Assembly (NCBI GenBank): GCA_039096225.1
Contig: JBBPEB010000014.1
Span: 310,001-374,000 of the forward strand
Origin: Blastocystis sp. Blastoise
Lineage: Eukaryota > Sar > Bigyra > Opalinata > Blastocystidae
Length of the DNA: 64,000 nucleotides
Reading direction: 5' to 3'
The translations under genes were made by a program, and so were the position numbers. Shown piece by piece: positions 44,422 through 61,644 of the stretch (the stretch's first letter is position 1; each line of letters begins with the position of its first letter). Below the pieces are notes generated by a model. That model was not told the origin of the DNA and ran no database searches. It saw nothing but the letters and a program-made list of their open reading frames with translations.

Positions 44422-44506
44422 TTGAGGATCATCATATAATTGTTGAAGTTTATCATCACAGAATTCCATACCAACAGCGTGAAGAGGAGCCCATCCCATA
44501 CTATGG

Positions 44507-44542
<36 letters not shown>

Positions 44543-44547
44543 ATTCA

Positions 44548-44584
<37 letters not shown>

Positions 44585-45441
44585 TATATACCAGGAATAT
44601 CAAATTCAGGGATAATACGAATACCACGTTCTCTTCCATATTCAATAATTTCTTTAACTTCTTCTTGAGTAAAGAATCCAGCTTGAAGACCTGTTAAGCT
44701 CGCTGTAAGAACAGGATAGATCTTCGATTCTATAGCAACACGTGCCCAATCTGATAAATGCCAATGTAAGGTATTCAACTTATTATAAGGCATAGAATCC
44801 ATCAATAATTTCACCTATATATATTTATTAATATTTATTACTCATATTATAACGAATCATTATCAAAAAAAAGAAAAGAAAGTAAAATAAATTTATTAAA
44901 AACAATAATAATAATATATATACACAGTATGCATAGGAATAAAACGTCTACCACTATCAATCATGAATCCTCTATGTCTCCAAGTAGGATAATCATCAAT
45001 TTCAACTTTAGAATGATCTAAAACACCATCTTCGACTATTTGAGATAAAGTTTCTAAACCATACATAGCTCCAAAAGCAGTTTTAGCAGTAATTTCTCCT
45101 TTTTCTCCATCAATACTAATATGATAACTAGCATCAGTATTTAAATAAAGATGATCAGAATCATCTTCAATAGAAACAGTAACAACTCTTAAACCTTTAT
45201 CTTCCTTACCCTTTCCTATAATAGGGATATATCTGTCGACAGCCTTTAAAAGAATAGGAGATTCTTTCTCAACTTTGATCTCAAATTCAGAAGATAAAAC
45301 GGTGGATTCACCACTATATTCGATCTTTTGAGGAAGAGGCCAAATGTTCCAAGCACAAGCAACTCTATATTATATAATCGTATAAAAACAAGAATAAATA
45401 TACGCAATAAATAAACAGTAAAAAACTAAAGTTTGTTTCAT
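43159..45441 (-). CDS. Beta-N-acetylhexosaminidase, GH20, secreted/lysosomal
   Basis: Nine exons, minus strand: 45441..45404, 45364..44926, 44814..44592, 44507..44422, 44342..44243, 44106..43958, 43875..43690, 43604..43448, 43328..43159; 515 aa. Signal peptide MKQTLVFYCLFIAVACA, then WNIWPLPQKIEY typical of the GH20 N-terminal domain. Catalytic-domain motifs: RGFMIDSGRRFIP (substrate-binding Arg kept), NTLHWHLSD, PEFDIPGHSMGW, HLGCDE (catalytic Asp290-Glu291, with Cys instead of the usual second Gly), PIAWEE and a Cys-rich C-terminus. It removes terminal GlcNAc/GalNAc from glycans, glycolipids or chitin oligomers. Intron 4 has no AG acceptor: the exon required by homology and phase (NKTFTILTTYLKEV) is preceded by TATAA. 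The exon 6 start is chosen by phase (AAG|CT) and is uncertain. Confidence 0.85.
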
Positions 45442-46322
45442 CTTGATTAAAACAAAAAATATATTTACCCAATATCTATCCAGCAACAATATTTTTCCTT
45501 TTATGACGCTCCATAGGTCAGTCGAAAAAAATCAGAAATCTGATTCGACAAATAATTTGTTGACCAATAAGAAACGAATACCTGTTTTAAACAAAAAAAA
45601 AAGTAAAAAAGTCGAAAAAACGGTGTTTTTTTGTAGAACACAATGTAATAATATTATTAATTTTGTTTACCCTTGAGTTTTGATTCATTTCAATTTTTGA
45701 ATTTGTTTAGAAACTATTCCTATCTAATAATGAATTGAATGAGAAGTATTTAATTATAATTATGTAGGTTTTTGCATGATAAATGGTGAATTCTGACCAT
45801 TGACAACAAAATGTTCACGTCTTTTTTTAATCAAAATATATTATGAGGAACAATTTCTACGTCCACACTCAGTCATTTATGAAAAAAAATATGAAACGTT
45901 ACTAACTCTACTGTGTGAAAAAAGTATAGTTTAAACAAAAATATATGTATTTATTAGAATTATCAATATATGCATATTCAAAACAATTGTAATGGAGTTA
46001 TTTTATATTAAATAAAAATCTTTCTTGATACTATGATACTTTTTTGTGGTTTTTAATATATTTTTAATATGGAAAACATTTAAGTGAGAATAGATCATAA
46101 TAAAAGAGCAAAATTAGTTATACAGAAAGGAAAAACTAATTATAAAACAGAACAAAAAAAATATAGAAAAAAAAATGTTAGAAATGAAAGAAACAACATA
46201 AAAAGCACATAATATTTTCAATATTGATGAAATCATATCGATAATGAATAAGCTAACAACTGTTTGAGAATGCATTAATAATAATTGATTCTATATGTAA
46301 AAAGAAAGATATTTCATCGGAA
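45442..46322. other. Intergenic region
   Basis: About 880 bp upstream of the hexosaminidase and downstream of the Pro/Asn repeat gene. A 77-codon plus-strand frame (45443..45676) has no recognisable feature and is not called. Confidence 0.5.
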
Positions 46323-46391
46323 TTAATAATTCATGGTTGGAGGTGATATATTATTATTATTTTTAAATAGCATAGGTGGAGGAGGAAGAGG

Positions 46392-46431
<40 letters not shown>

Positions 46432-46507
46432 GTAAATAACATAGGTGGGAGAGGAAGAGTAGTATTGTTATTGTTATTATTATTAAATAACATAGGTGGA
46501 GGAGGTA

Positions 46508-46584
<77 letters not shown>

Positions 46585-46990
46585 GTAAATATCATAGGTG
46601 GGAGAGGAAGAGTAGTATTATTATTGTTGTTATTATTATTAAATAACATAGGCGGAGGAGGTATTGTATCATTAGTATTATTATTTATATTATTATTAGC
46701 AGACATAGGTGGAGGAGGTATATTATTATTATTATTATTAGAAGACATAGGTGGAGGAGGTATATTATTATTATTATTAATATTATTATTATTAGAAGAT
46801 ATAGGTGGAGGAGGTATTGTATCATTAGTATTATTATTTATATTATTATTAGCAGACATAGGTGGAGGAGGTATATTATTATTATTAATAATATTATTAT
46901 AATTAGCAGACATAGGTGGAGGAGGTATATTATTATTATTAACAATAATATTATTATTATTAGAAAACACAGGTGGAGGAGGTATATTAC

Positions 46991-47021
<31 letters not shown>

Positions 47022-47027
47022 ATTATA

Positions 47028-47061
<34 letters not shown>

Positions 47062-50000
47062 GTATCAGGATTAGATATTGGTAAAGAGATTGTAGGTGGT
47101 ATATTATTATTATTATTATTATACATCATAGGAGAAAAGGTGGGAGAAATAGGGCAATCATAATCAATATTTTGATTTTGTCTTGGATCTATCATAGGTA
47201 ATACAGTACTCACAAAAACTTTACTAGAAGGTGGAGCAGGAATAAAAGGTTGTGTTTCATTAGTTTGATTAGATGGTATAGAGGATATAGGTATGGTATT
47301 TAATGAAGCTTGTTCTGATGATTGTTGATAATTATATATATTATCAATAGATATATTATTATTACTAGTATAGCTATAGGATGACTGGACAGGAGGAGGA
47401 GGAGGAGTAGATGGTGTATCATTAATAGCATTCTGATTAGATATTACAGATGAAGAAGAAAAAACAGAAGGGAAGATATTTGTTGAAGAAGATGATGATT
47501 CTTCATTGATAGTAGATAATGAACTCTTCATAAGAGATGGCGGACATACTGAAATATTTTGAGAAACAAGAGAATTTATAAATGGTTGTGATTTAATAGG
47601 TGTATTTTGATTCATATATTGAGAATTATGATGTGAATCTTCATTTAATTTTTCTTGTTCTTCAATTATTATTGAAGGCACACCCATACATAACATGGAA
47701 GGAGCATGATTATTTGATGCTTCATAACTTGTTTTCGATGATATAGCTTCGATATCAGAAGCATTTGTATTAACTGAAGGAATATTCATAGAAGGAGTAT
47801 TAATATTGAAAGGAGGAGGAGCTATATTTTGACTCATATTATTATTCATAGTAGGAGGATTGATAGTAGGAGGATTGATAGAAGGAATATTCATAGAAGG
47901 AGTATTAATATTAAAAGGAGGAGGATCTATATTTTGACTCATATTATTATTATTATTATTATTATTATTCATAGTAGGAGGATTGATAGTAGGAGGATTA
48001 ATAGTAGGAAGAGGAATAGTAGGAGGATTGATAGAAGAAATATTCATAGAAGGAGTATTAATATTAAAAGGAGGAGGAGCTATATTTTGACTCATATTAT
48101 TAATATTCATAGTAGGAGGATTGATAGTAGGAAGATTGATAGTAGGAGGATTGATAGAAGAAATATTCATAGAACGAGTATTAATATTAAAAGGAGGAGG
48201 ATCTATATTTTGACTCATATTATTCATAGCAGGTGGAGGAATAGTAGGAGGAGAAATAGTAGGAGGATTAATAGTAGGAGGAGGAATAGAAGGAGGATTA
48301 GCATTAATAGTAGGAGGATTGATAGAAGGAATATTCATAGAAGGAGTATTAATATTAAAAGGAGGAGGATCTATATTTTGACTCATATTATTAATATTCA
48401 TAGTAGGAGGATTAATAGTAGGAGGAGGAATAGAAGGAGGATTAGCATTAATAGTAGGAGGATTGATAGAAGGAATATTCATAGAAGGAGTATTAATATT
48501 AAAAGGAGGAGGATCTATATTTTGACTCATATTATTAATATTCATAGTAGGAGGATTAATAGTAGGAGGAGGAATAGAAGGAGGATTAGCATTAATAGTA
48601 GGAGGATTGATAGAAGGAATATTCATAGAAGGAGTATTAATATTAAAAGGAGGAGGATCTATATTTTGACTCATATTATTAATATTCATAGTAGGAGGAT
48701 TGATAGTAGGAAGAGGAATAGTAGGAGGATTAGCATTAATAGTAGGAGGATTGATAGAAGGAATATTCATAGAAGGAGTATTAATATTAAAAGGAGGAGG
48801 AGCTATATTTTGACTCATATTATTAATATTCATAGTAGGAAGAGGAATAGTAGGAAGAGGAATAGTAGGAGGATTGATAGAAGAAATATTCATAGAACGA
48901 GTATTAATATTAAAAGGAGGAGGATCTATATTTTGACTCATATTATTCATAGCAGGAGGAGGAATAGTAGGAAGATTAGTATTAATAGTAGGAGGAATAG
49001 AAGGAGGATTAGCATTAAAAGGAGGAGGAATAGAAGGAGGATTAGTATTAATAGTATGTGGATTAATAGTAGGAGGATTAATAGTAGGAGGATTAATAGA
49101 AGGAGGATTGATAGTAGGAGGAGGAATAGTAGGAGGAGGAATAGAAGGAGGATTAGTATTAATAGTAGGAAGAGGAATAGAAGGAGGATTAGCATTAATA
49201 GGAGGAGGAATAGAAGGAAGATTAGTATTAATAGTATGTGAATTAATAGAAGGAAGATTAGCATTAATAGTAGGAAGATTAGCATTAATAGTAGGAGGAT
49301 TAATAGAAGGAATACTCACAGGAGGAGGTATATGGGATATTTCAAAAATGCTGCCATCATTATTTTTATTATGATCAATAATGATAGATGCATTAGGTAC
49401 AGAATTTTGTATTCCTTGAATATGAAATGAATTAGTTGTTCCTTTAGTATCATTTAATGATACTATTCTAGATGGACCAGTTTCAAGTGAATTTGTGTAG
49501 AGAGGAGGTGGTATTGTAGAAACGTTAGTTTTAATAGGAATTTGCTCAGTTTTAACAATATTAGTAGGAATAGTTATACCAGAATTTACATTATGAAGAC
49601 TAGGTATTTTAATATTATTATTACTATTTGCATAACCAGATACAGAAGATGACTGTGATAATTCTGCAGGATTTATAGGGTAGTTGTTAGGTAAAGGATT
49701 AGATTCATTTGAAGATGTTTTAATAGCGAACTGTGGGAGAGAAGGTAGTGGAATCGGGACAGAATTGTTGGAAAGGGATTTATTAGCATCTTTACGTTTA
49801 TTATATCGAGCAATTTCCCTGTCTTCTTTTGCAAATAAATTTTTACCTTTAAAACCACTTCTTTGATTACTTGGAGAATCACAATCACTACTATCACTAT
49901 CACTACTTGAATAATCATTTGCTAAATGCTTTGGACGTAAACAAGCTAATGAATCAACTTCCTGCTGCTTTCTAGCATTTGTTTGATCTATCTTATTTCT

Positions 50001-50219
50001 CATTCTCTTTTGATTATCTGTTTCTTCCCTATTTGAACCAGGATTTTGTGAATTATATTTATTTTGAGAATTATGAAAATTACGAGGACTACTTTCAGAT
50101 TCAGACGAATCACATTCTGATGAACTACTAGAATCATCAATTAAATCATTTAAGTATCTGTTAGTAGTTGACCTCATATGAGACTTGGCTTTTTGATTGT
50201 TTCTTACTGAAGAATACAT
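46323..50219 (-). CDS. Pro/Asn-rich tandem-repeat protein, 1298 aa, single exon
   Basis: One uninterrupted frame. Residues 1-170 are charged and Ser-rich, with acidic Ser clusters (DDSSSSSECDSSESESS, SSSDSDSSDCDSPS) of the casein-kinase-2 type and a basic helix (KEDREIARYNKRKDANK). The middle (about residues 300-820) is a long array based on NPPTI/IPPPT peptides that resolves into a 48-residue unit (SQNIDPPPFNINTPSMNIPS, then INPPTINANPPSIPPPTINP, then PTMNINNM). The C-terminal 270 residues alternate poly-Asn with PPPPM blocks, resembling profilin-binding FH1-like segments, but there is no FH2, WH2 or other actin-related domain. I do not recognise the family. It is presumably disordered. Coding is supported by the long conserved frame despite microsatellite content. 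Confidence 0.65.
47880..48900. repeat. 144-bp coding tandem repeat
   Basis: The GGAGGATCTATATTTTGACT segment recurs at exactly 144-bp spacing (48367, 48511, 48655). Shorter or longer variants lie on each side. The phase preserves the protein frame (48 codons) and central copies are almost identical. Confidence 0.95.
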
Positions 50220-51205
50220 CTATGTTTTAGTTATCTCTTGATTATAGTACTAAAATATTAATAATTCCTTTTATTACTTATTTTAGTAAAGAAAGAAACA
50301 CTAAATAGAAATGAACTTAGAATTATTAAAAAAAACTAATGAATTGGATTCTTTTATAATTATTGAATACTCAATAGGAGTTATTTCAATATTCCCGCAA
50401 TAAGAGTTTTACAAGAAAAACTGTGAAACTTGGTTTTATTTTATATTTTGTTTTGTTTCTAGCTTGTTTGCTGTGAATTTAATATATAAACATCGATAGG
50501 AATATTATGATTTGCTTAGCAATTAGTTATAAAATCAAAGAAAAAAGGACATCATTGATGAGTTTCTATGAAAGAAATAGATCATTTTCGTTGGATATCA
50601 TAACGAAAAGAATAATTCACAATGATTTATTACACTTAAATTAAGTTTTCGTATTTATTATAAATTCAACTCAAACAAAAAGTGTCAACTGTCGCTTTTA
50701 AGTCCTAGATCGTATCAAATCATATAGATAACGATGGGTGTATATTTGAAAGAACAATTCATTTGATATAGGTCAAATAAGGGACAATAATGAAATCTGT
50801 GTATTCATAATCGTCTAAACTGATATATATCTGTTCTGAAAAATACTATTCAGCAATTTATATGCTAAAAGAATCATGATAAAGATAATTATGTTTATCT
50901 AGATTAGCAACTAAATCAATACAGTAAATCAATATTTAGAATACCAGTCTTTATTCTTTGTCTCCACTAACTGTTAGATTTCTAAATCATAAAAGAAAAA
51001 ATGTAATTATCTCTATTTTAATGATTTATATTAATAAGCAAATACATGCATTATCACATATTATTTACCTAAATAGACATTAACCAACACTCATCAATGC
51101 ATATATCACGAATACTATACAATTTGAAAAGACTAAAAATTTTCAGTACTAATCTGAATTTTTGTTGACTATACTCAAGGATCTAATAAGAAATTATTTA
51201 TTGCT
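50220..51205. other. Divergent intergenic region, repeat protein / carboxypeptidase
   Basis: About 1 kb without a credible coding frame. It is the shared 5' region of the two divergent genes. No specific element recognised. Confidence 0.5.
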
Positions 51206-55570
<4,365 letters not shown>

Positions 55571-56302
55571 ATATTATTATTATTTATCTTCGATATCCAT
55601 TAAAAGTCCATTTTTTTAAATTGAAATTATTTCTTAAGCTATTTATGTGTATTTATGATTATTCTCATTTATATTATCTACTATTATGATGAATTTTATT
55701 TAATTTAGTATATATTGTATCTTTCTTCAATCTTTAAAAAAAATTGTTTCTTTTTCTTCGTTTTATTATTTTTTCATATAACTGTAGTTATTGATCAAAT
55801 ACTGAAATGAAATCTCTTCAACTAAAGTCCCTCTTATGAAATAAACAAAGAAGATTAACAAGAATATCTAAGAAATAATAGAAAACAAGTGGGAGTATTT
55901 TGTTTGACTCTTTTAAAAAGAATTTGGTTCTGTTAGTTGATTGGCTTAAATATAAATAATCATTTGATTGGCTTATTATTCACCGATTATCCAATAAATT
56001 GATTGGAAATCAAAAGTGTTTCAAAGCTGTGTCATTTCCAGGAATATTCTAGCATTTATCCACAGAAACAACCAAAAGAGAAATTGTTGCCAAAAAGATG
56101 AAATTCATGAAAAAAGTGATTTTCTGAGGTATGATAGTAGAAATAACCTTGATTTTTCGTGAATTATAAAAGGTATCAAAGTGCTTCACCTCTGTATGAA
56201 ACCATACTTACAGACATTGTTTAAAAGTTTAAGCTCTTAAAGAAATAATTCGTATATTTTATATTATTTTCTGTCAATCCATATAGTGGTTATTCTGCTA
56301 AT
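55571..56302. other. Intergenic region upstream of the acidic nuclear protein gene
   Basis: About 730 bp, plus-strand head-to-tail spacer. The distal half holds the CCAAT-box cluster annotated separately. No coding frame. Confidence 0.5.
55939..56006. promoter_or_regulatory. Cluster of four CCAAT boxes
   Basis: ATTGG/CCAAT pentamers occur four times in 68 bp: GATTGG at 55939, 55966 and 56001, CCAAT at 55991. They lie about 300 bp upstream of the acidic protein start. Two share the longer core TTGATTGGCTTA or TTTGATTGGCTTA. NF-Y (HAP) complexes bind CCAAT in most eukaryotes; use here is inferred. Confidence 0.35.
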
Positions 56303-57810
56303 ATGAGTGAAACTCCAATTAATAACGAACAAATGCAACCTGTTGAAGCTCCTGCTCCTATAGTGAATCCTGTACCTGAGCCAGAGATTCCTGTTCCCCA
56401 ACCTCAAGTTGAACAACAATTACCCGCACCTCAACTTGTTGATGAAATAAGTATAGAACCTCAAGCTGCACCTATTACTGAAACTGTTCCCATTCATGAA
56501 CAACCTGCTGTTCCTCAACGTATATTTAAATTATCAATTTTTCTAAATATTTTATTATTATTACTATTTTTATAATATTTATATTTATTTATTTATATAG
56601 CTGTTGTTGAAGAACCTAAAGAAGAACCTGTTGCTGATGAAGAAGCTATCAAACAAGAAGATGAATCTGCTCCTGTTGCTGCTCCTTCAAATGGAAAGAA
56701 AACTTATGAAAAACGTGCTAAGAAAGAACAACCTGTTTATGCTGAAGATGATTTTGAAGATGAAGAAGATGATATCCCTGAACCTGAAGATGATGAAGAT
56801 GAATGGAGTTCAGATGATAATGTATATAATATATTTATATATTATAATTTATATATTATAATTTATATATTATTATTATTATTATTATTATTATAAAATA
56901 TAATTTTCTTTAGAAAAAGAAGAAGTCTAAGAAAATTAATAAACGTAAACAATATTTCGATGATGATGATGATGATATGGATGATTATGAAAGTCCTAGA
57001 AAGAGACGAAAGACTACTAGAGCCAAGAAAACACCTGCTGTTCCTCGTGCTCCTCGTGTTAAAGATCCTGAATCAATTGCTGCCTTAAAAACTATGGCTA
57101 AAGTTATGGGTTTTGGTAGTCGTTTATGTCGTGGTCTTAAGAGTTTATCTGTTGAAGAACAACAAAAAACTTTAAAAGAAAGACTTATCAAAGAAGGTGC
57201 TGAAATTGCTGGTGAATATCCTACTGAAGAAGAAGTATACATATATTATGTTAATGAATTTTTTTTTACATAATTTTTATTTTTTTATCATTATTTTTTA
57301 TTATTATTTTTTATTATTATTTTTTATTATTATTTTTTATTATTATTTTTTTATTATTATTTTTTATTATTTTTTTTTATTATTATTTTTTTTTATTATT
57401 ATATATTATTAATTTCTATTTATAATAGATTGATAAAGCTGCTTATAAGATTGAAGAAGCTGAAGAAGAAAAATATAAACAACGTGATGAAGACCTTCAA
57501 ACTTCTGGTCGTGGTTCCAGAAAAGCTGCTCAAGCTGCCAAAGAAATGTTAAAGAGAGTCTGTTTATGTATTTCTTCCTTATTATTCTATTAAAAATTCT
57601 CTTATCTTCAGAACTGTCTTTCTTTTTTTTCTTTTTTTTTTTTTTAAGGTTTCTCTGTTTTCCATTTGTATTTCTCTAATTTTCTTCTTTTTTTCTCTTT
57701 TTCTTTTTTTATAATAGAATCATCTTCTATATGATTAACAAACTCTTTATTTAGTAATCCCACTTCTATAGAAGCAAAATGTTCCACAAGATGCATATAC
57801 TGATGAATAA
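56303..57810 (+). CDS. Acidic nuclear protein, possibly HIRIP3-like histone chaperone
   Basis: Five exons: 56303..56519, 56601..56821, 56914..57234, 57429..57557, 57772..57810; 308 aa. A Pro/Gln/Glu-rich N-terminus is followed by acidic tracts (EDDFEDEEDDIPEPEDDEDE, DDDDDDMDD) and basic nuclear-localisation-like clusters (KKKKSKKINKRK, SPRKRRKTTRAKK). The only folded-looking part is about residues 190-275 (ALKTMAKVMGFGSRLCRGLK, then EEQQKTLKERLIKEGAEIAG and EYPTEEEIDKAA). This resembles the conserved HIRIP3 region (xxARAxGxxxxLxxxLK ... LRxxLxEMGxxGxPT). The C-terminus has SGRGSRKAAQAAKEMLKR, then an acidic DAYTDE end on a 39-nt last exon. If the resemblance holds, it binds H2A-H2B; this is tentative. 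Confidence 0.6.
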
Positions 57811-58330
57811 ACCATTATACATTTAACTTTTTACTATCATATAATTCTCTTATTGCTATTTTTTTTTAACATTCTGCATATCTATACGTTTTATGAACAT
57901 GTACATATTTGCTTTTTTTATATCTTTTTTTAATATATTTTTACTATTTGTTCGTTTTATATCTTTTTCAAACCTTTAGCTTATTTAATCTCTGTTTAAG
58001 GTTCTTATTTGTACTATTCATTAAATCATTTACTTTTATTTTGTTTAACCGTTGGTATTTTAATAAAAAAAACAACAAAGAGAATAAAAAAATAGAAATA
58101 AAAAAACGCAAATACCGTTGTGTTTTTATTACGTCTTCGAGTCATTGCGAAGATTCCCGCGAAACTCGACGAGAACCAGGCTTCAGTAGCGAAAGTTCCT
58201 TTGGTCAATAATGACGCATCCTGTCTCAACCGACTCCTTACTCCGTTTTTATTGGATAATTTGGGATTAAGAAAAGTTGTCATAAAAACTGATTTTGCAA
58301 AAGATCCAGACAATAGAAATTTATCACACC
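57811..58330. other. Intergenic region with a GC-rich island
   Basis: T-rich first 300 bp, then from about 58131 to 58250 a sharp shift to near 48 percent GC by hand count. That island is open on both strands and is discussed as a finding. The downstream start ATG is at 58331. Confidence 0.5.
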
Positions 58331-60343
58331 ATGCACTTTTCCAACCTGTATGTCCTTAATTACAACGTGTTTACTATTTCTAGAGCTAAGAGGTGTTGTA
58401 AGCAATCTCCATATGAAGAATACCTTAAGATTTTACATAAATGTGAATCTGAACCATACTCCCTTGAATACCCTGAAAATACTATTCTTCTCAATAGCGC
58501 TGAATGTACAACGAACTGGAAACTGTTTATCGACAAATATGAACACTTTTATCAACTTCACGAACAGGATAATCGATATGGAAACTACGAAGGAAGACAA
58601 TACTTGTTGAATTCATTATCAAAGTTCTTATCAACATATGTATATCAGACAAATGTGTCGTCAAATGAATTAGTATGTACTTGTGGATCTGGAGCTGCAT
58701 TCGAACTATTAACATCTTGTATTTGTGATGAAGGAGATGCTATATTAGGTATTTTTCTTTTACTATTTTCTTGTTTTCTCGTTTCTTGTTTTCTTAATTG
58801 TGTTCTTTTTTATTGTTTTATGTGTATCTTTTCTTATTTTATTAAAACTGTGATTTATTCAAAGTATTTAACTATTTTATATATGTTTCTAGTAATTACA
58901 CCAGCCTATTTTGCTTTTGAAAGAGATTTAACACTAAAAACGAACACATGTTTGTACTATGTCGACACACATTCTTCAAATTTTAAGATAACTGATGAAC
59001 AACTTGAAAATACTTATCAACATGTTTTAAATGATGGAAAAGAAGCAAGAGTATTTTTTTATTCATTTTCTCTTTTCTCATTTTTCTTTTTTATGAATTT
59101 CCATATAATATAATTATTCATTCATTGTTATTTTTCAATAATGTTATTATTAAGATTATATTATGAATATAGATGCTTGTTTTTACTAATCCATCAAATC
59201 CAGTTGGAGTTGTTTATTCTGAAGAAGAAATGAGAATAATATTATCATTCTGCAGAAGACATGATATTCATATAGTATATACTTTTATAAAAATTCATAA
59301 TCGATGTCAATTATTGTTGTTCTTCTCGATTGTTTTATTAACATATACCTTTACATATATGCATTTATAGTTTAGTGATGAAGTTTATGCACTTTCTGTT
59401 GAAGAATCTGTATGTTTTTTAATACAAATTATTTAAAATATTGTTTCTATAGAATTCCAATGGATTTATTAGTTTTTCAAAATTAATTGAAAATGATCCA
59501 ATTCAAGATGACGTTACTATTGTATATATATATATATAATTGTTTGATTTATGATATTTGTTTTACCAATTTTCATACAAATATTATTTATAAAAAGCAT
59601 ATTTTTTAAATATTTTCTATTATTCTTTAGCATTGGGGATTAAGTAAAGATTTTGGCCTTCCAGGATTTCGATTTGCATCTTTATTTACTCATAACAAAG
59701 AATTATTAGATTATATGAAGAATTTAAATTATTTATATGAAATACCATCAGTAGCACAATCTGTAATTTCTAATGTAAATATATATATATATATTTTTTT
59801 TTATAAATTTTAGCCCAATTATTATAATTATTTATAATTGAATCTATAGATGTTAGAAGATGATGAGTTCATTCAATTACATTTAAAGTGTTATATACAA
59901 ACAGTGTCTAAAGAAAGGCAGCATATGCAGAATTTCTTTAAAGAACACAATATTCCTTTTTATAGAAATAATGCTTCTTTTTTCCTTTATATTGATTTAA
60001 GGTATATATTTTCATTAGTTATTTATTTATATATTTATTTTATATTCATTATTTATTTATTTATTTATATATTTATTTTTTTATTTATTTATATATCTAT
60101 ATATATATTTAATATAGTTCATATTTAAAAGAAAAAACATTTGAAAATGAGATGGAATTATGTTTATATTTATGTAAACAAGGAAAAGTTCTTCTCTCTC
60201 CTGGTAAAAGTTTTTATTCTCAGACTCCTGGATGGTTTCGTATTGTTTTTACAAAGAACTCTCATGAAGTCACTGCTTTAGGTCTTGAACGCTTAATAAA
60301 TGCTCTTCAATCATGGGAATATCACACTTCAGTCTCATTATGA
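58331..60343 (+). CDS. ACC-synthase-like PLP aminotransferase (class I/II)
   Basis: Nine exons: 58331..58347 (17 nt), 58384..58748, 58893..59050, 59173..59274, 59371..59409, 59453..59521, 59631..59774, 59850..60001, 60118..60343; 423 aa. Fold-type I PLP enzyme motifs: CTCGSGAAFELL (phosphate loop), ITPAYFAF, TNPSNPVGV (about 185-193), FSDEVYA (Asp217 for the pyridine nitrogen, Tyr220), GLSKDFGLPGFR (Schiff-base Lys256 and phosphate Arg), and GWFRIVF with the substrate carboxylate Arg near the C-terminus. The SKDFGLPGFR signature and overall layout match ACC-synthase-like proteins rather than aspartate aminotransferase. In non-plants these proteins usually lack true ACC synthase activity, so the reaction is unknown. 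Start chosen by phase; the first intron is only 36 nt. Confidence 0.8.
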
Positions 60344-61644
60344 TTCTATTCTAACTCTATTATGTCATTCTACATACTTTCTGAATCACATTATATTCAT
60401 ATTGTCTTTAATCTTTTATATTATTTATCTGTACTATTATTTTACTATTACAAATTTTATATTTGTATTGCTATAAATTATTTTGCTCACTAAATTCACT
60501 ATTTTGCTTACTCTTTTGCACCTTATTGCTTTTATACTATTCATTATTGTATATTATCTTTTTTTTTTTTTGCTCTTTTTTATTAACCAGCCTTATATAT
60601 ATATATATATATATATATTTATGAAAATCATTCATTTTTTATTGTATAATTATTGGTATATATACTTTTTATATATGTTTAATTATACATATTGCTCAAT
60701 TTATTGAACTATTTTGATGCTATATTATATAAACTATATACTTGTTTTCCATCTTTTAATTTTTTTAGGTTTAGAATTTCTTCTTTTTTATACTTCTTGT
60801 GTACTGTATATTATTCATTCTTTTCTACTTCTTAACTTTCATGGGCTTTTTATTGCTGTCCTTATGCTAATATAACTGCTTTTTATATTATTGTTTCCTT
60901 TCGTTTTTCATCATTTTTTTTAGCTTAATAACAATACAAGAAAAGAAAACGATTGTTTTCCTTTTTTATGTATTAATTCATGTTTCAAAAGAGACTCATA
61001 TTCACATGCTTCGATACAGAACGTATCTATTTCTATTTGAATAATTAACCTAAAAACCATGAGTACGTTTTCTCTTGTTTCAATTATTCTTCACATATGA
61101 ATCATCATAATATCTTATTATTGCTTATATAACATATTGCAAATAAAATCAACTATGAACAAAAGAAATTACTACTTTTGAAAAAAACATTTCATATTCT
61201 TTTATTCATTCATTCGTTTTTCTTCTCATTTCACATTAATACAGGGTATGGAATTGTTTTCTTTTTTATATTATTGAAATCAACTTTAAAAAAGATATGG
61301 ACAATATCTTTGATCATAATCTATCAGTTACTACAACATACATATTACAGTTGAATCTATTTGTGAAGCTTAGAATGAGTAGTTATATGTAGATAGTATT
61401 AACTACTTTAAAAACACTTTAAAAATTCCACATTTAAAAAAAAATTGAAATTTAAAAGAATTGGTTGTTTCTCGATGGTCGTTCCATAAAAATAATGAAT
61501 ATTTCTCGGGGAAACCAATGAGTTTCCTGGGGAATAATAGACACAGAACAGTTCGTCATGAATCACAAACACAAAACAAAAATTACACCTGTGTTTCTTT
61601 TTTGGTTTTTCTTTTGTAAATTAAAATTTATTAAATGAATTGAT
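60344..61644. other. Intergenic region
   Basis: About 1.3 kb, AT-rich, between two plus-strand genes. Low-complexity Ile/Phe frames near 60480-60710 are not credible. A short GC-richer stretch (about 61470-61560, TTTCTCGGGGAAACC) is near the downstream start and may be promoter. Confidence 0.5.

Noticed and set aside
46333-49374. Plus-strand frames with Leu/Gly/Gly and Arg/Ile repeats
   Set aside because: Antisense shadows of the Pro/Asn repeat gene.
58026-58313. Minus-strand frame with protein-like composition (RSRLRQDASLLTKGT)
   Set aside because: Falls on the GC-rich island where both strands are open; no splice or start context links it to a gene. Kept only as part of the island finding.
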